Positions 27,936 through 37,295 of a stretch of DNA of 64,000 bases are shown piece by piece. The stretch covers positions 2,108,001 through 2,172,000 of the forward strand of contig NC_020388.1 in assembly GCF_000591055.1 (NCBI RefSeq). The letters run 5' to 3'. The position numbers and the translations under genes are program-made. Origin of the DNA: Natronomonas moolapensis 8.8.11. Lineage in GTDB: Archaea > Halobacteriota > Halobacteria > Halobacteriales > Haloarculaceae. Below the pieces are notes generated by a model, which did not search any database, was not told where the DNA came from, and worked only from the letters and a program-made list of their open reading frames with translations. How positions within the stretch are numbered: the stretch's first letter is position 1; each line of letters opens with the position of its first letter.

Positions 27936-29392
27936 GCGAGGGCACGCTGTACGACAAGGTCTGGGAGAAACACAAGGTGACGGAGCTACCGAACGGGCAA
28001 GATCAGCTGTTCGTCGGGCTCCATCTCGTTCACGAAGTGACGAGCCCGCAAGCCTTTGGGATGCTCGAGGAACGCGAGCTCGACGTCGCGTTCCCCGGCC
28101 GGACCTACGCCACGACGGACCACATCGCGCCGACCGAGGCCGAAAAGCGCGAGCGACCGCTGGCCGACGGCGAGGCCGAGGAGATGCTCTCGGCGCTCGA
28201 GCGCAACACCGCCGACAACGGGATCACCTTCTTCGGCTTCGAGTCCGGCAAGCAGGGGATCACCCACGTCGTCGCGCCGGAGTTGGGGCTGTCCCAGCCC
28301 GGCATGACCGTCGCCTGCGGCGATAGCCACACCGCCACCCACGGCGCGTTCGGCTCGATCGGCGTCGGCATCGGCACATCCCAGATCCGCGACGTGTTGG
28401 CGACCGGCTGCATCGCCGCCGACAAGCAGCACGTGCGGCGGATCGACGTCGAGGGGAGCCTCGGCGAAGGCGTCTACGCCAAGGACATCATCCTGAAGAT
28501 CATCCAGGAACTCGGCGTCGACGGCGGCGTCGGCCATGTCTACGAGTACGGCGGCTCGGCGATCGAGTCACTCGACATGGAGGGCCGGCTCGCCGTCTGC
28601 AACATGTCGATCGAGGGCGGTGCCCGTGCCGGCTACATCAATCCGGACGAGACGACCTACGAGTACCTCCGCGGCCGCGAGTACGTCCCCGAGGGCGACG
28701 CCTTCGAGGAGCGGAAGGCCTACTGGGAGTCGATCGCCTCGGACGAGGACGCCGAGTACGACGACGTCGTCACGGTCGACGCCGACGGGATCGATCCCCT
28801 CGTCACGTGGGGTATCAACCCCGGGCAGGTGATCGAGATCGGGGAGTCGATCCCCGCCCCCGAGAGCTTCGACTCCAGGACCGACCGCGAGGCCGCCGAG
28901 AAGGCGCTCGAACACATGGAACTAGAGCCCGGGCAGTCGATGCTCGGCTACGACGTCGACGTCGCGTTCCTCGGGACCTGCACGAACGGCCGCGTCTCGG
29001 ACTTCGAGGAGGCCGCGCGGGTCCTCGAGGGCAACACGGTCGCGGAGGACGTGCGCGCCCTCGCCGTTCCCGGATCCGAGACCGTCCGCGAAGAGTGCGA
29101 ACGCCGCGGGATCGATCAGACGTTCATCGAGGCTGGATTCCAGTGGCGGCGCGCAGGCTGTTCGATGTGCCTGGCGATGAACGACGACGCACTCGAGGGC
29201 GACGAGGTCTGTGCGTCCTCCTCGAACCGGAACTTCGTCGGGCGACAGGGATCGAAAGACGGCCGGACCGTGCTCATGAGTCCGGCGATGGTCGCCGCCG
29301 CCGCGGTCGAGGGCGCGGTCGCCGACGCGCGCGAGCATCTCGACGACGACCGCTCCGGAACCGCGGGTGGCGTCGAGGAGGTGGCCGACTGA
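27932..29392 (+). CDS. leuC: 3-isopropylmalate dehydratase, large subunit
   Basis: 486 residues. Aconitase-type: 'LFVGLHLVHEVTSPQAFGML', 'CGDSHTATHGAFGSIGVGIG', and the three [4Fe-4S] Cys in 'AFLGTCTNGRVSDFEEA' and 'RRAGCSMCLAMNDD', with 'CASSSNRNFVGRQG' for substrate binding. It forms the LeuCD enzyme that isomerises 2-isopropylmalate to 3-isopropylmalate. Coupled to the upstream small ORF by ATGA; its stop shares a base with the mini-ORF before leuD. Confidence 0.95.
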   Translation: MSEGTLYDKVWEKHKVTELPNGQDQLFVGLHLVHEVTSPQAFGMLEERELDVAFPGRTYATTDHIAPTEAEKRERPLADGEAEEMLSALERNTADNGITFFGFESGKQGITHVVAPELGLSQPGMTVACGDSHTATHGAFGSIGVGIGTSQIRDVLATGCIAADKQHVRRIDVEGSLGEGVYAKDIILKIIQELGVDGGVGHVYEYGGSAIESLDMEGRLAVCNMSIEGGARAGYINPDETTYEYLRGREYVPEGDAFEERKAYWESIASDEDAEYDDVVTVDADGIDPLVTWGINPGQVIEIGESIPAPESFDSRTDREAAEKALEHMELEPGQSMLGYDVDVAFLGTCTNGRVSDFEEAARVLEGNTVAEDVRALAVPGSETVREECERRGIDQTFIEAGFQWRRAGCSMCLAMNDDALEGDEVCASSSNRNFVGRQGSKDGRTVLMSPAMVAAAAVEGAVADAREHLDDDRSGTAGGVEEVAD

Positions 29393-29472
29393 TGAGCGAC
29401 GACTCCCCTCACGCGTCTCCGACGCGTGACGTAGCCGTCGCTATCGGTCCCACCGGAGGCGAGACGCGATGA
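29392..29472 (+). CDS. 26-codon mini-ORF bridging leuC and leuD
   Basis: ATG 29392 uses the last base of the leuC stop (TGATG), and its TGA overlaps the leuD ATG at 29469 (ATGA). The peptide starts [14 protein letters not shown] and ends GGETR. Its first 12 bases repeat exactly as the first 12 bases of leuD, so the whole looks like a 77-bp insertion or duplication that kept translational coupling. Product function unknown; it may act only to pass ribosomes. Confidence 0.45.
   Translation: MSDDSPHASPTRDVAVAIGPTGGETR
29409..29429. promoter_or_regulatory. Perfect 9-bp palindrome in the leuC-leuD junction
   Basis: TCACGCGTC and GACGCGTGA pair around loop TCC. It lies within the mini-ORF, 40 bp before leuD. 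As RNA it is a strong hairpin; as DNA a dyad that a dimeric protein could bind. No T-run follows. Confidence 0.6.
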
Positions 29473-30074
29473 GCGACGACCAACACATCACCGACGTCTC
29501 GGGGACCGGCGTTCCGATCCCCGGCGACGACGTCGACACCGACCAGATCCTTCCGGCGCGGTTCATGAAGGAGGTCACGTTCGACAACATGGCGGACTAC
29601 CTGTTCTACGACGTCCGCCGCGACGGGGACGGCGAGTTCAACGATCACCCGCTGAACCGCTTCGACGGGGCGTCGATCGCAGTCGTCAACTCCAACTTCG
29701 GCTGTGGCTCCTCGCGGGAGCACGCCCCGCAGGCGATGATGCGATGGGGCGTCGACGGCGTCGTCGGCGAATCCTACGCCGAGATCTTCCGCGACAACTG
29801 CAAGTCGCTCGGAATCCCGGCCGCGACGGCCGACCACGAGACGGTCACCGAACTGCAGTCGTGGATCGAGGACAACCCCGACGGCGATATCCACATCGAC
29901 GTCGAGTCCGAGACCGTCACCTACGGCGGTCGGACGATCGATGTCGAGATCGACGGGGCGATGCAGGAGGCGCTCACCGAGGGGATCTGGGATACGACGG
30001 CGCTCATGTACTCGAACATGAGCAAGGTCGAGACGACCGTCGACGGCCTTCCGTACGTCGAAAGCGACGACTGA
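29469..30074 (+). CDS. leuD: 3-isopropylmalate dehydratase, small subunit
   Basis: 201 residues. Swivel-domain motifs '[16 protein letters not shown]', '[18 protein letters not shown]' and '[16 protein letters not shown]' are complete. It pairs with LeuC. The C-terminus '[19 protein letters not shown]' is somewhat long for the archaeal short form. It starts within ATGA overlap of the mini-ORF; the next gene, leuB, starts ~80 bp on. Confidence 0.94.
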   Translation: MSDDQHITDVSGTGVPIPGDDVDTDQILPARFMKEVTFDNMADYLFYDVRRDGDGEFNDHPLNRFDGASIAVVNSNFGCGSSREHAPQAMMRWGVDGVVGESYAEIFRDNCKSLGIPAATADHETVTELQSWIEDNPDGDIHIDVESETVTYGGRTIDVEIDGAMQEALTEGIWDTTALMYSNMSKVETTVDGLPYVESDD

Positions 30075-30154
30075 CCGCGGGCTCGGCCCGTGGGGGAGAC
30101 GACCCGCCCGCGAACATCGGTATCCTCTTTTCGGCCGCTCGTGCAGGTACTGAC

Positions 30155-31135
30155 ATGGCTGAAACCATCGCGGTCATCCCCGGCGACGGGATCGGACAGG
30201 AGGTCATACCGGCTGCCATCGACGTTCTCGAGACGCTCGACGTCGACTTCGAGTTCGTCGAGGGCGAGGCGGGCGACGACGTACTCGACTCGCGCGGCGA
30301 GGCGCTCCCCGAGGCGACCTACGAGTTGGCGGCCGGCGCCGACGCGACGCTCTTCGGTGCGGCGGGCGAGACGGCCGCGGACGTCATCCTCCCGCTTCGT
30401 GAGGCCGTCGGCTCCTTTGCGAACATCCGGCCCGCGCGGGCGTATCCGGGTGTCGACTCGCTGCAGCCGGAGACGGATCTCGTCTTCGTCCGCGAGAACA
30501 CCGAAGGCGTCTACAGCGGTATCGAACACGAGATCGCCGACGGCGTGACGACGCTGACCCGCGTGATCACCGACGAGGCGTCCCGGAAGATCGCCGAGTA
30601 CGGCTTCGAGTACGCCGAGGCGAACGGCTACGACGACGTGACCGTCGCCCACAAGGCCAACGTGATGCGGACGACCGACGGGCAGTTCCTCGAAAGCGTC
30701 GAGAGCGTCGCCGAGGCGGGCGGCCACGGATATGACGAGGCGCTCATGGACGCGTTGGCGATGCATTTGCTCCTCCGGCCCGAGGAGTACGGCGTCGTGA
30801 TCTGTCCGAACCTCGCCGGCGACGTGCTCTCGGATCTCGCCGCGGGGCTCGTCGGCGGGCTCGGGCTGTTGCCGAGCGCCAACGTCGGCGAGGACAACGC
30901 CCTCTTCGAACCGGTTCACGGGTCGGCGCCCGACATCGCCGGCGAGGGGATCGCGAACCCGGCCGCAACAGTGTTCTCGGCGGCGATGCTGCTCGAACAT
31001 CTCGGCTACGGCGGAGCGGCCGATCGAGTCAGAGGCGCCGTCGAAGCGGTTCTCGAGGGCGGTCCCCGGACGCCGGACCTCGGGGGCGAGGCTTCGACGG
31101 ACGAGGTGACCGCGGCGATCGTCGACCGGCTGTAG
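30155..31135 (+). CDS. leuB: 3-isopropylmalate dehydrogenase
   Basis: 326 residues from ATG 30155. Isocitrate/isopropylmalate dehydrogenase family: '[16 protein letters not shown]', '[16 protein letters not shown]', Lys in '[13 protein letters not shown]', Asp in '[10 protein letters not shown]', '[17 protein letters not shown]' and '[18 protein letters not shown]'. It oxidises 3-isopropylmalate with NAD to the leucine precursor. It is the last gene of the block; the next gene converges right after its stop. Homoisocitrate dehydrogenase activity cannot be excluded, but context fits LeuB. Confidence 0.94.
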   Translation: MAETIAVIPGDGIGQEVIPAAIDVLETLDVDFEFVEGEAGDDVLDSRGEALPEATYELAAGADATLFGAAGETAADVILPLREAVGSFANIRPARAYPGVDSLQPETDLVFVRENTEGVYSGIEHEIADGVTTLTRVITDEASRKIAEYGFEYAEANGYDDVTVAHKANVMRTTDGQFLESVESVAEAGGHGYDEALMDALAMHLLLRPEEYGVVICPNLAGDVLSDLAAGLVGGLGLLPSANVGEDNALFEPVHGSAPDIAGEGIANPAATVFSAAMLLEHLGYGGAADRVRGAVEAVLEGGPRTPDLGGEASTDEVTAAIVDRL

Positions 31136-31591
31136 CTACTCGCTGGCCGCCTCGGCCCTAATTTCGTCCCACCGATCGTCCGATTCGAGGTGGGCTTGTA
31201 GCTCTGTGGCGTAGTCGGCGACGAGCGCCTCGGCGGCCTCGAGTTTCTCCTCGTCGACACCGCCGTGACCGCCGCCGCCCCCGCCCAGTCCGAGCGCGCT
31301 AAAGACGGATCCGAGGAACCCGCCGCCCGAGTCGGTGTCGTCGGTCGGATTCCCCCCCATCGGGTCCATTTCCGCGACCTTCTCGATCTCGGGCATCATC
31401 CCCCGTAGCTCCTCGGTGTTCGCGACGAGTTCGGCCGCCTCATCGTCTTCGGGGCTCTCGATCTCGAACGTCGTCGCCGTCATGATGAGCCCCCACTCCT
31501 GTCGAGTGAAGCGGGAGTCGTCGACGCGCGGGTCGAACTCGCCGTCGACGGCCATCCGGTCGCCGACGATCATGTCCTGCCAGTCGGTCAT
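31136..31591 (-). CDS. Haloarchaeal hypothetical protein (DUF5799-like)
   Basis: 151 residues. Begins MTDWQDMIVGDRMAVDGEF, with a conserved 'QEWGLIMTATTFEIE', then a Gly-rich linker of eight or more Gly with one His, and a helical C-terminus 'EKLEAAEALVADYATELQAH'. I recall this start as the haloarchaeal DUF5799 family, function unknown; the family name is from memory. A TATATAAG-type box at ~31616-31624 (minus) lies ~28 nt before the ATG, so leaderless. Confidence 0.7.
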   Translation of the reverse strand: MTDWQDMIVGDRMAVDGEFDPRVDDSRFTRQEWGLIMTATTFEIESPEDDEAAELVANTEELRGMMPEIEKVAEMDPMGGNPTDDTDSGGGFLGSVFSALGLGGGGGGHGGVDEEKLEAAEALVADYATELQAHLESDDRWDEIRAEAASE

Positions 31592-31806
31592 ACGCCCACA
31601 TAGGTCCCCCGCCGACTTATATACGGGGCGTGGCTGCCCGGACGGTCGGGCCCCGCGTCAGTGTGGCGAACAGGCGGCGCGATACTGCCCGGCGGCCGCG
31701 CTCTCTCCGAGGCCGGACAGCGATCGAGTCGGGCATACGCCGTCTGGCCGCGTCTCGGTATATAAACGATCGGAAACAGCGGCGGTGCCCCGAACGCGCT
31801 CGGCCC

Positions 31807-32205
31807 TCAAAACGCGTTCGGCGTGACCTCGACATCGGCGTACAGCGACTCCTTCATCGCGTTGTGGACGTGGCAGATCCCCTCGCCCAGCTCGACGACC
31901 TCCTCGATCTGGTCGTCGTCGAGGTCGGCCTCGACGTAGAGGTGAAATCGGATCGCAGTGAGGTCGTCGCTGTCGTCGAGGTCGGCTTCGGCCTCGGTTT
32001 CGATCTCCCCGAGGTCAACGTCGAGGTGGCGGTTCGCGCCGGCCCGACAGGCGAAAGTGAAACAGGAGGCGTAGTCGGCGACCAACACCTCATTCGGCGT
32101 CGGTCCCTCGGCCGTGGTCGCGTCGATGCTGAGTTCGAACTCGCCCGCGCGGCTCAGCGCGTGATACTTTCCCTCGTTGACGGTCGTGGTCTCGATGTCG
32201 GCCAT
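31807..32205 (-). CDS. OsmC family protein
   Basis: 132 residues from ATG 32205. The two peroxidatic Cys of OsmC/Ohr proteins are in 'VADYASCFTFACRAGAN' and 'GEGICHVHNAMKES', with the usual spacing. It probably reduces organic hydroperoxides in the cytoplasm. The frame is open to 32235, but the ten extra residues are not family sequence. No regulator is adjacent. Confidence 0.88.
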   Translation of the reverse strand: MADIETTTVNEGKYHALSRAGEFELSIDATTAEGPTPNEVLVADYASCFTFACRAGANRHLDVDLGEIETEAEADLDDSDDLTAIRFHLYVEADLDDDQIEEVVELGEGICHVHNAMKESLYADVEVTPNAF

Positions 32206-32277
32206 ACTACTTCGGATCACTCGGCGGGACCACAAAAATCCCTCGTGGCGCGGCCACCGCTCGTTCCGAAGCAGTCC

Positions 32278-33003
32278 TCACTCCAGGGTGAACGACTCGT
32301 CGCCCTCGAGGAGCACCGCCTCGGCCGTCGCACCGGCGGCCGCAAGTTCTCGCTCGAACTCCGCGGTGTCGATCTCGATCGGCGGGAACGTGTCGTAGTG
32401 CATCGGCGCGGCGTAGTCGACGCCGAGCCAGTCGGCCGCGATCGCGGCCTGTGCCGGCCCCATAGTGAAGTGATCGCCGGCGGGCAAGGCGGCGAAGTCC
32501 GGTTCGAGGAACGGGCCGATGACCTCCCGCATCTCGGCCATGAGGCTGGTGTCGCCTGCGTGATAAAAAGCCGTGCTGTCGGCGTCTGACGCCTGGGTCG
32601 GCTTCGCTTCGGAGACCACGAATCCGCCCGGCATCCCCGCGGCGGTCTCATAGCCTGTCTCGATGCCGTTGGAGTGGTCGGCCCGCACCATCGTCACCCA
32701 CGCGTCATCACACTCGACCGTCCCACCGAGGTTCATCCCCATGCCGCCAACGGCGTCCTCGAAGCCGTAGTTGTCCTCGGCGTAACCGACGAGTTCCGGC
32801 GTCGCGACGAGGGTCGCGTCGTTGAACTCGCCCGCGTGTGCGACGTGATCCTCGTGGCCGTGCGTCAACAGCACGTAGTCGGGATCGTCGACGTCGGCCG
32901 GGTCGAGGTCCGTCTGTGGGTTCCCGAAGAACGGGTCGATCAACAGGTCGGTTCCGTCGACGGTGACGTACCACGTGGAGTGGCCGTGCCAGGTGAGTTC
33001 CAT
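32278..33003 (-). CDS. Metal-dependent hydrolase, metallo-beta-lactamase fold (UPF0173-like)
   Basis: 241 residues from ATG 33003. Starts [19 protein letters not shown], with the metal site '[16 protein letters not shown]' (HxHxDH), later '[15 protein letters not shown]' and '[11 protein letters not shown]'. The group hydrolyses small molecules of unknown identity in the cytoplasm. A much longer open frame upstream to 33594 is antisense to the GNAT gene and is not real. It is divergent from the GNAT gene. Confidence 0.9.
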   Translation of the reverse strand: MELTWHGHSTWYVTVDGTDLLIDPFFGNPQTDLDPADVDDPDYVLLTHGHEDHVAHAGEFNDATLVATPELVGYAEDNYGFEDAVGGMGMNLGGTVECDDAWVTMVRADHSNGIETGYETAAGMPGGFVVSEAKPTQASDADSTAFYHAGDTSLMAEMREVIGPFLEPDFAALPAGDHFTMGPAQAAIAADWLGVDYAAPMHYDTFPPIEIDTAEFERELAAAGATAEAVLLEGDESFTLE

Positions 33004-33096
33004 TGCGGGCGGGGGTACTCGGCTCACGGTCTTAATTATGATGTGTCTGTCCGAATCCATCGACGGCGTTAGGCCGACGGACGGACATGGGGACGT

Positions 33097-33618
33097 ATGG
33101 AAATCCGACGGATCGACGGCGGCCGGCCACCGGATGCCGTCTCGGTGCGGCGGGCGGTGTTCGTCGACGAGCAAGGGGTTCCGGCGGAACTCGAACTCGA
33201 CGGGAGAGACGAGGAAGCGACCCACTTCGTCGCCTCCGACGGCGGACGGCCGGTCGGGACGGCACGCCTGCGGGCGTACGGGGGGGCCGTCGATTGCGGG
33301 ACCGACGACGAGACAGCAGGGCAAAGCGAGGGGACGGCATCGAAGGGGGCGACGGCGTCGGGTGAGGAAAGTGCCGACCCGACCGCGGTCGCGAAGGTCG
33401 AACGCGTCGCGGTCCGCGCCGAGCGCCGCGGCGAGGGGATCGGCCGCGAGTTGATGGCCGCCGTCGAGCGGGCCGCCGACGCGGCGGGGTACGGCCGACT
33501 CGTACTCCACGCGCAGGTCTCGGTGGTCTCCTTTTACGAACGACTCGGCTACGAGGCCGTCGGCGATCCCTTCGAGGAGGCGGAGATCCCACACCGGCGG
33601 ATGAGCAAAGAGTTGTGA
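33097..33618 (+). CDS. GNAT family N-acetyltransferase (ElaA-like)
   Basis: 173 residues. '[20 protein letters not shown]' and '[17 protein letters not shown]' are typical of the ElaA/YjcF branch; motif A is '[20 protein letters not shown]', followed by '[20 protein letters not shown]'. Between them (~70-92) is a low-complexity insert rich in Thr, Glu and Gly. Acetylates an unknown small molecule or protein. Confidence 0.85.
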   Translation: MEIRRIDGGRPPDAVSVRRAVFVDEQGVPAELELDGRDEEATHFVASDGGRPVGTARLRAYGGAVDCGTDDETAGQSEGTASKGATASGEESADPTAVAKVERVAVRAERRGEGIGRELMAAVERAADAAGYGRLVLHAQVSVVSFYERLGYEAVGDPFEEAEIPHRRMSKEL

Positions 33619-33640
33619 GCGCGCCGGGACGCGCCCGTCG

Positions 33641-33680
33641 TCGATCCGGGAACGCTTGTTTCGATCCGGGAACGCTTATA
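33641..33680 (+). promoter_or_regulatory. Duplicated 20-bp promoter segment
   Basis: TCGATCCGGGAACGCTTGTT is followed directly by the same 20 bp ending ATA instead of GTT. The second copy supplies CTTATA, centred ~27 nt before the ATG at 33705, the functional TATA position; in the first copy the same place is degenerate. Confidence 0.65.
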
Positions 33681-33704
33681 GCCGACCCGGGAGACGCCCC
33701 GGCT

Positions 33705-34469
33705 ATGCGACGGATACGATTCCGCGACGCCGACGGGGAGGTCCGCTATGGCGAGTTGACCGACGACGGGACTGTCCGTGCGGATCCGACGCGGGACGGG
33801 CGGGTCACCGACGAGGTCGGAACGTTCGACGTCGAAGGCGTCGACGTGTTGGCGCCGTGTGAGCCCTCGAAGATCGTCTGTGTCGGGTTGAACTACGCCG
33901 ACCACGCCGCCGAGCGGGGCTCGGAGGTGCCGGATCGGCCCCTGCTGTTCGTGAAGACCCCGAACACGGTCACGAGCCACGGCTCGACGGTCGAACTCCT
34001 CCCCGGCAAGGAGCAAATCGAGTACGAGGCCGAACTCGGCGTCGTCATCGGACAGCGGTGTCGGAACGTCGACGCGGCCGACGCCGAGGAAGTCGTCGCC
34101 GGCTACACTTGCGTCAACGACATCTCCAACCGCGACGACCAGCGTGTCGAGACGAACTGGGTCAGAGGGAAGTCCTTCGACGACGCGGCCCCGATCGGCC
34201 CCGCCATCGCCGCCCCGGAGGACGTCCCCGGGGACGCCGCGGTCCGGTGTCGGCTCAACGGCGAGTTGCGGCAGGACTCCTCGCGCGATCAGTTCATCTT
34301 CGACGTCCCCGAACTGATCGAGGAGATCACGACGTACATGACATTAGAGGAGGGCGACGTGATCTCGACGGGGACGCCGGAGGGCGTCGGCCCGCTCTCG
34401 GACGGCGACACCGTCGAGGTCGAAATCGAGGGCGTCGGGACGCTGGAAAACCGGGTCCGAATCCCGTGA
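33705..34469 (+). CDS. Fumarylacetoacetate hydrolase family protein
   Basis: 254 residues from ATG 33705. 'KIVCVGLNYADHAAERG', metal ligands in 'IEYEAELGVVIGQRC' (Glu pair) and 'YTCVNDISNRDDQ' (Asp), 'NWVRGKSFDDAAPIGP', and 'VISTGTPEGVGPL' are all present. The family opens C-C bonds of acylpyruvates or decarboxylates/isomerises catabolic intermediates; in archaea it may also be an oxaloacetate decarboxylase-type enzyme. A leaderless promoter is described at 33641-33680. Confidence 0.9.
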   Translation: MRRIRFRDADGEVRYGELTDDGTVRADPTRDGRVTDEVGTFDVEGVDVLAPCEPSKIVCVGLNYADHAAERGSEVPDRPLLFVKTPNTVTSHGSTVELLPGKEQIEYEAELGVVIGQRCRNVDAADAEEVVAGYTCVNDISNRDDQRVETNWVRGKSFDDAAPIGPAIAAPEDVPGDAAVRCRLNGELRQDSSRDQFIFDVPELIEEITTYMTLEEGDVISTGTPEGVGPLSDGDTVEVEIEGVGTLENRVRIP

Positions 34470-34477
34470 GACGGGCT

Positions 34478-34936
34478 TCACAGGATCGGGGACGGCGTCC
34501 CGAGCAACCCGGAGACGACGAGTAGGCCGACCGCGGCGGCCGACGCGAGGAGATAGAACGGCCGGGCGTCGCGGGCCGGCTGGCGGATCTTGTCGTTGTC
34601 GACGCCGCGCATCGCCTTTCCGCTGCCGATCTCGACGAGCGCGGCGAGGCCGAACCAGAGCGCAAGCATCGTCAAGACGAGGTAGCCGCTCGTCGTCCCC
34701 GTCAGCGATCCGACAGTATACTGCGTCCCGGCGAGGTGCCCGCCCGAGAGGAACAACAACAGCGCGCTGATCCGCGTCACCCACCGCAGCGTCGAGACGA
34801 TGCTCCCGAAGGCGTCCGGCGTGAGTTCGCCGTCCATCGCGAGCGGGAGCACCGCTGCGGCGACGAACAGCACCGCGCCGGCCCACAGCGCGGAGAATCC
34901 GGTGTGTATCGTGTACATCGCAGTGTCTACGACCAT
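34478..34936 (-). CDS. Small integral membrane protein (CopD-like)
   Basis: 152 residues with four hydrophobic spans (~5-33, ~50-70, ~78-100, ~125-147). The pattern 'MYTIHTGFSALWAGAVLFVA' with a His in the first span and 'RWVTRISALLLFLSGGHLAG' resembles the CopD/TMEM205-like heme or copper membrane proteins, but assignment is weak. It converges on the FAH gene with a 9-bp gap. Confidence 0.7.
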   Translation of the reverse strand: MVVDTAMYTIHTGFSALWAGAVLFVAAAVLPLAMDGELTPDAFGSIVSTLRWVTRISALLLFLSGGHLAGTQYTVGSLTGTTSGYLVLTMLALWFGLAALVEIGSGKAMRGVDNDKIRQPARDARPFYLLASAAAVGLLVVSGLLGTPSPIL

Positions 34937-35011
34937 ACCGTATCGCCGTCTGCCGGGGGCTTATAAGCCATCGTCTCGGAACCGCTTCGGTCGGATCGCC
35001 CCCGGGACCGG

Positions 35012-35620
35012 TCAGCCGAGTCTGGACGTGGCCCACTCGACGTCGTCGGGCGTGTCGACGCTCTCGAAACTGTCCAGAGAGCCGTGTGCGAGCAGGTCGT
35101 CCCGGTCGACGACCACCCGATCGAGCGTCGACAGCGGCTCGATGATCCGGGGGTCTTCCACCTCGAGGGCGCGTTCGCACGCTTCTATCGACGGGGCCGC
35201 CCGATACACGGCGTGGAGCGGCTCGAACCACTCGCCCGGCCGCGGGACGGCGGCCTCGTGGTCCGCCGCCCGTTCGAAGAGATACGAGAGGAGGTCGGGA
35301 TCGAGAAACGGCATGTCGGCCGCTACGACGACCGAGTACTCCGTTTCCGCCGCCTCCAAGCCGGTCTCGATGCCGGCGACCGGGCCGCGGTCGGGGACCT
35401 CGTCGACGGCAAAACGGGGGTCGAGTCCGTCGAGCGCCCCCGCGATCGAATCGCGTTGGTCCTCGCGACAGTTGATCACCAGCTCGTCGGTCGCCGCACA
35501 CAGGCGGTCTGCGACCCGTCGTATGAGTGGCGTCCCCGCGACGTCGACGACGGTCTTTTCGGTGCCGCCCATCCGAACCGACCGCCCGCCGGCGACGATC
35601 ACGCCGCTCCTCGCGTCCAT
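35012..35620 (-). CDS. mobA: Molybdenum cofactor guanylyltransferase
   Basis: 202 residues from ATG 35620. Nucleotidyltransferase signature 'GVIVAGGRSVRMGGTEKTVV' and metal-site 'YSVVVAADMPFLDPDLLS', plus 'GPVAGIETGLEAAETEY'. It attaches GMP to molybdopterin. The related GTP:adenosylcobinamide-phosphate enzyme is the alternative. A start at 35692 would add 24 basic residues. Divergent from hisC. Confidence 0.82.
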   Translation of the reverse strand: MDARSGVIVAGGRSVRMGGTEKTVVDVAGTPLIRRVADRLCAATDELVINCREDQRDSIAGALDGLDPRFAVDEVPDRGPVAGIETGLEAAETEYSVVVAADMPFLDPDLLSYLFERAADHEAAVPRPGEWFEPLHAVYRAAPSIEACERALEVEDPRIIEPLSTLDRVVVDRDDLLAHGSLDSFESVDTPDDVEWATSRLG

Positions 35621-35724
35621 GTATCGATGGTTACCGCGTCTACCCTTTTGAACCGAACGGTTACCGGGGGTTCGCCGCGCCCCGTTGCGCACCCCTTAAG
35701 ACCGACCGACCGCTTGCCCCACGT

Positions 35725-36792
35725 ATGCACCCACGGGATCTGTCGGATCACGTCGCCTACGAGGCCGGTCGGGGGATCGAGGAAGTGGCCCGCGAGTTGG
35801 GCCTCGACCCCGACGACCTCGTGAAGCTCTCCTCGAACGAGAACGCCTTGGGACCCGCGCCGAAGGCCGTCGAAGCGATCGAGGCGTACGCGCCGTCGGT
35901 CCACACCTACCCGAAGTCCTCCGCCGCCGACCTCAGAGAGCGGCTGGCCGACCGACACGGCGTCACCCCCGCGCAGGTGTGGCTCGCAAACGGCGGCGAC
36001 GGGGCGCTCGATTACCTCTCGCGTGCGCTGTTGGAACCGGGCGATAGCGTGCTCGTCCCGGACCCGGGCTTCGCCTACTACGCGATGAGCGCCCGCTATC
36101 ACCACGGCTCGGTCAACGAGTACCCGATCCGGCGCGCCGACGACTTCGAGCAGTCCGCGGAGACAGTGCTCGACCACTACGACGGCGAGCGGATCGTCTA
36201 CCTCACGAGTCCGCACAACCCGACCGGCAGCGAGATCGACCGCGCCGACGTCGAGACGATCGCCGAGGGAACCGCCGAGGAGACGCTCTCGCTCGTCGAC
36301 GAGGCCTACGTCGAGTTCTCGGAGTCCCCCTCGATGACCGACCTCCTCGCGGACCGGGAGGACGTCGCGGTGCTCCGGACGTTCTCGAAGGCTTACGGCC
36401 TCGCGGGGCTCAGACTCGGGTACGCGGTCGTCCCCGAGGCGTGGGCCGACGCCTACGCCCGCATCAACACGCCCTTCGCCGCCTCCGAGGTCGCCTGCCG
36501 GGCGGGCCTCGCGGCACTGGAGGACGAGGAGTTCCTCGAACAGACCCTCGAAACCGCGGCGTGGGCCAAGGAGTACATCCGCGACACCATCGCGTGTCCG
36601 ACGTGGGCCAGTTCCGGGAATTTCGTGCTCTGTGACGTCGGGGACGGGACGGCGGTCGCCGAAGCGGCCCAGCGGGAGGGGATCATCGTCCGCGACACGA
36701 CGTCGTTCGGGCTGCCGGGGTGTGTCCGGATCACCTGCGGGACGCGGCAGGGAACGAAGCGCGCGGTGGCGGTACTCAACGACCTCCTATGA
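35725..36792 (+). CDS. hisC: Histidinol-phosphate aminotransferase
   Basis: 355 residues. Class I/II fold: 'DLVKLSSNENALGPAPKAVE', 'VWLANGGDGALDYLSRALL', 'YLTSPHNPTGSEI', PLP Lys in 'LRTFSKAYGLAGLRLGYAV'. It transfers an amino group to imidazole-acetol phosphate in histidine synthesis. The stop overlaps the next start (ATGA), so coupled to the adenylate kinase-like gene. ATG 35725 chosen since the upstream open frame is antisense to mobA. Confidence 0.93.
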   Translation: MHPRDLSDHVAYEAGRGIEEVARELGLDPDDLVKLSSNENALGPAPKAVEAIEAYAPSVHTYPKSSAADLRERLADRHGVTPAQVWLANGGDGALDYLSRALLEPGDSVLVPDPGFAYYAMSARYHHGSVNEYPIRRADDFEQSAETVLDHYDGERIVYLTSPHNPTGSEIDRADVETIAEGTAEETLSLVDEAYVEFSESPSMTDLLADREDVAVLRTFSKAYGLAGLRLGYAVVPEAWADAYARINTPFAASEVACRAGLAALEDEEFLEQTLETAAWAKEYIRDTIACPTWASSGNFVLCDVGDGTAVAEAAQREGIIVRDTTSFGLPGCVRITCGTRQGTKRAVAVLNDLL

Positions 36793-37295
36793 GGGTCGCA
36801 GTGACCGGGACCCCAGGGGTCGGCAAGACGACCGCGACGGAGGGTCTTTCGACCGATCTCGACGTGCTCCACCTGAACGACCTCGTCCGCGAGGCCGACC
36901 TGACCGAGGGGACCGACGAGGCCCGTGGGAGCCTCGTCGTCGATCTCGAAGCCGTCTCGGCGCGCCTCGAGGGCCGCGAGAACCTCCTCGTCGAGTCGCA
37001 CGTCGCCCACCACCTCGACGTCGACCGCGCGATCGTGTTGCGCTGTCGCCCCGACGTCCTCGAGACGCGGTTGCTCGACCGCGGCGACGGCGAGGCGAAG
37101 GCGGCCGAAAACGCCGAGGCGGAGGCGCTCGACGTGATCCTCTCCGAGACCGTCGACCGACACGGCGTCGATGCGACCTACGAGATAGACACCACCGACC
37201 GGCCCGTCGGCGCGGTGCGCTCCGACATCGAGGCCGTCCTCGCCGGCGACCGTCGCCCCTCGGCCGGGACGGTCGACTTCACGGGGTATCTGTGA
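36789..37295 (+). CDS. Adenylate kinase-like protein (AK6/Fap7 family)
   Basis: 168 residues. 'VAVTGTPGVGKTTATEGL' is the P-loop; 'LLVESHVAHHLDVDRAIVL' and 'LRCRPDVLETRLLDRG' follow as in AK6. It binds ATP; relatives act in maturation of the small ribosomal subunit and have low adenylate kinase activity. It is coupled at both ends: ATGA with hisC and GTGA with the CDP-alcohol phosphotransferase gene. Confidence 0.88.
   Translation: MRVAVTGTPGVGKTTATEGLSTDLDVLHLNDLVREADLTEGTDEARGSLVVDLEAVSARLEGRENLLVESHVAHHLDVDRAIVLRCRPDVLETRLLDRGDGEAKAAENAEAEALDVILSETVDRHGVDATYEIDTTDRPVGAVRSDIEAVLAGDRRPSAGTVDFTGYL

Noticed and set aside
31755-31765. TATATAAA site as promoter of a gene between the DUF5799-like and OsmC genes
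   Set aside because: No supported ORF follows within reach on either strand; the DUF5799-like gene has its own nearer TATA. A small RNA is possible but unsupported.
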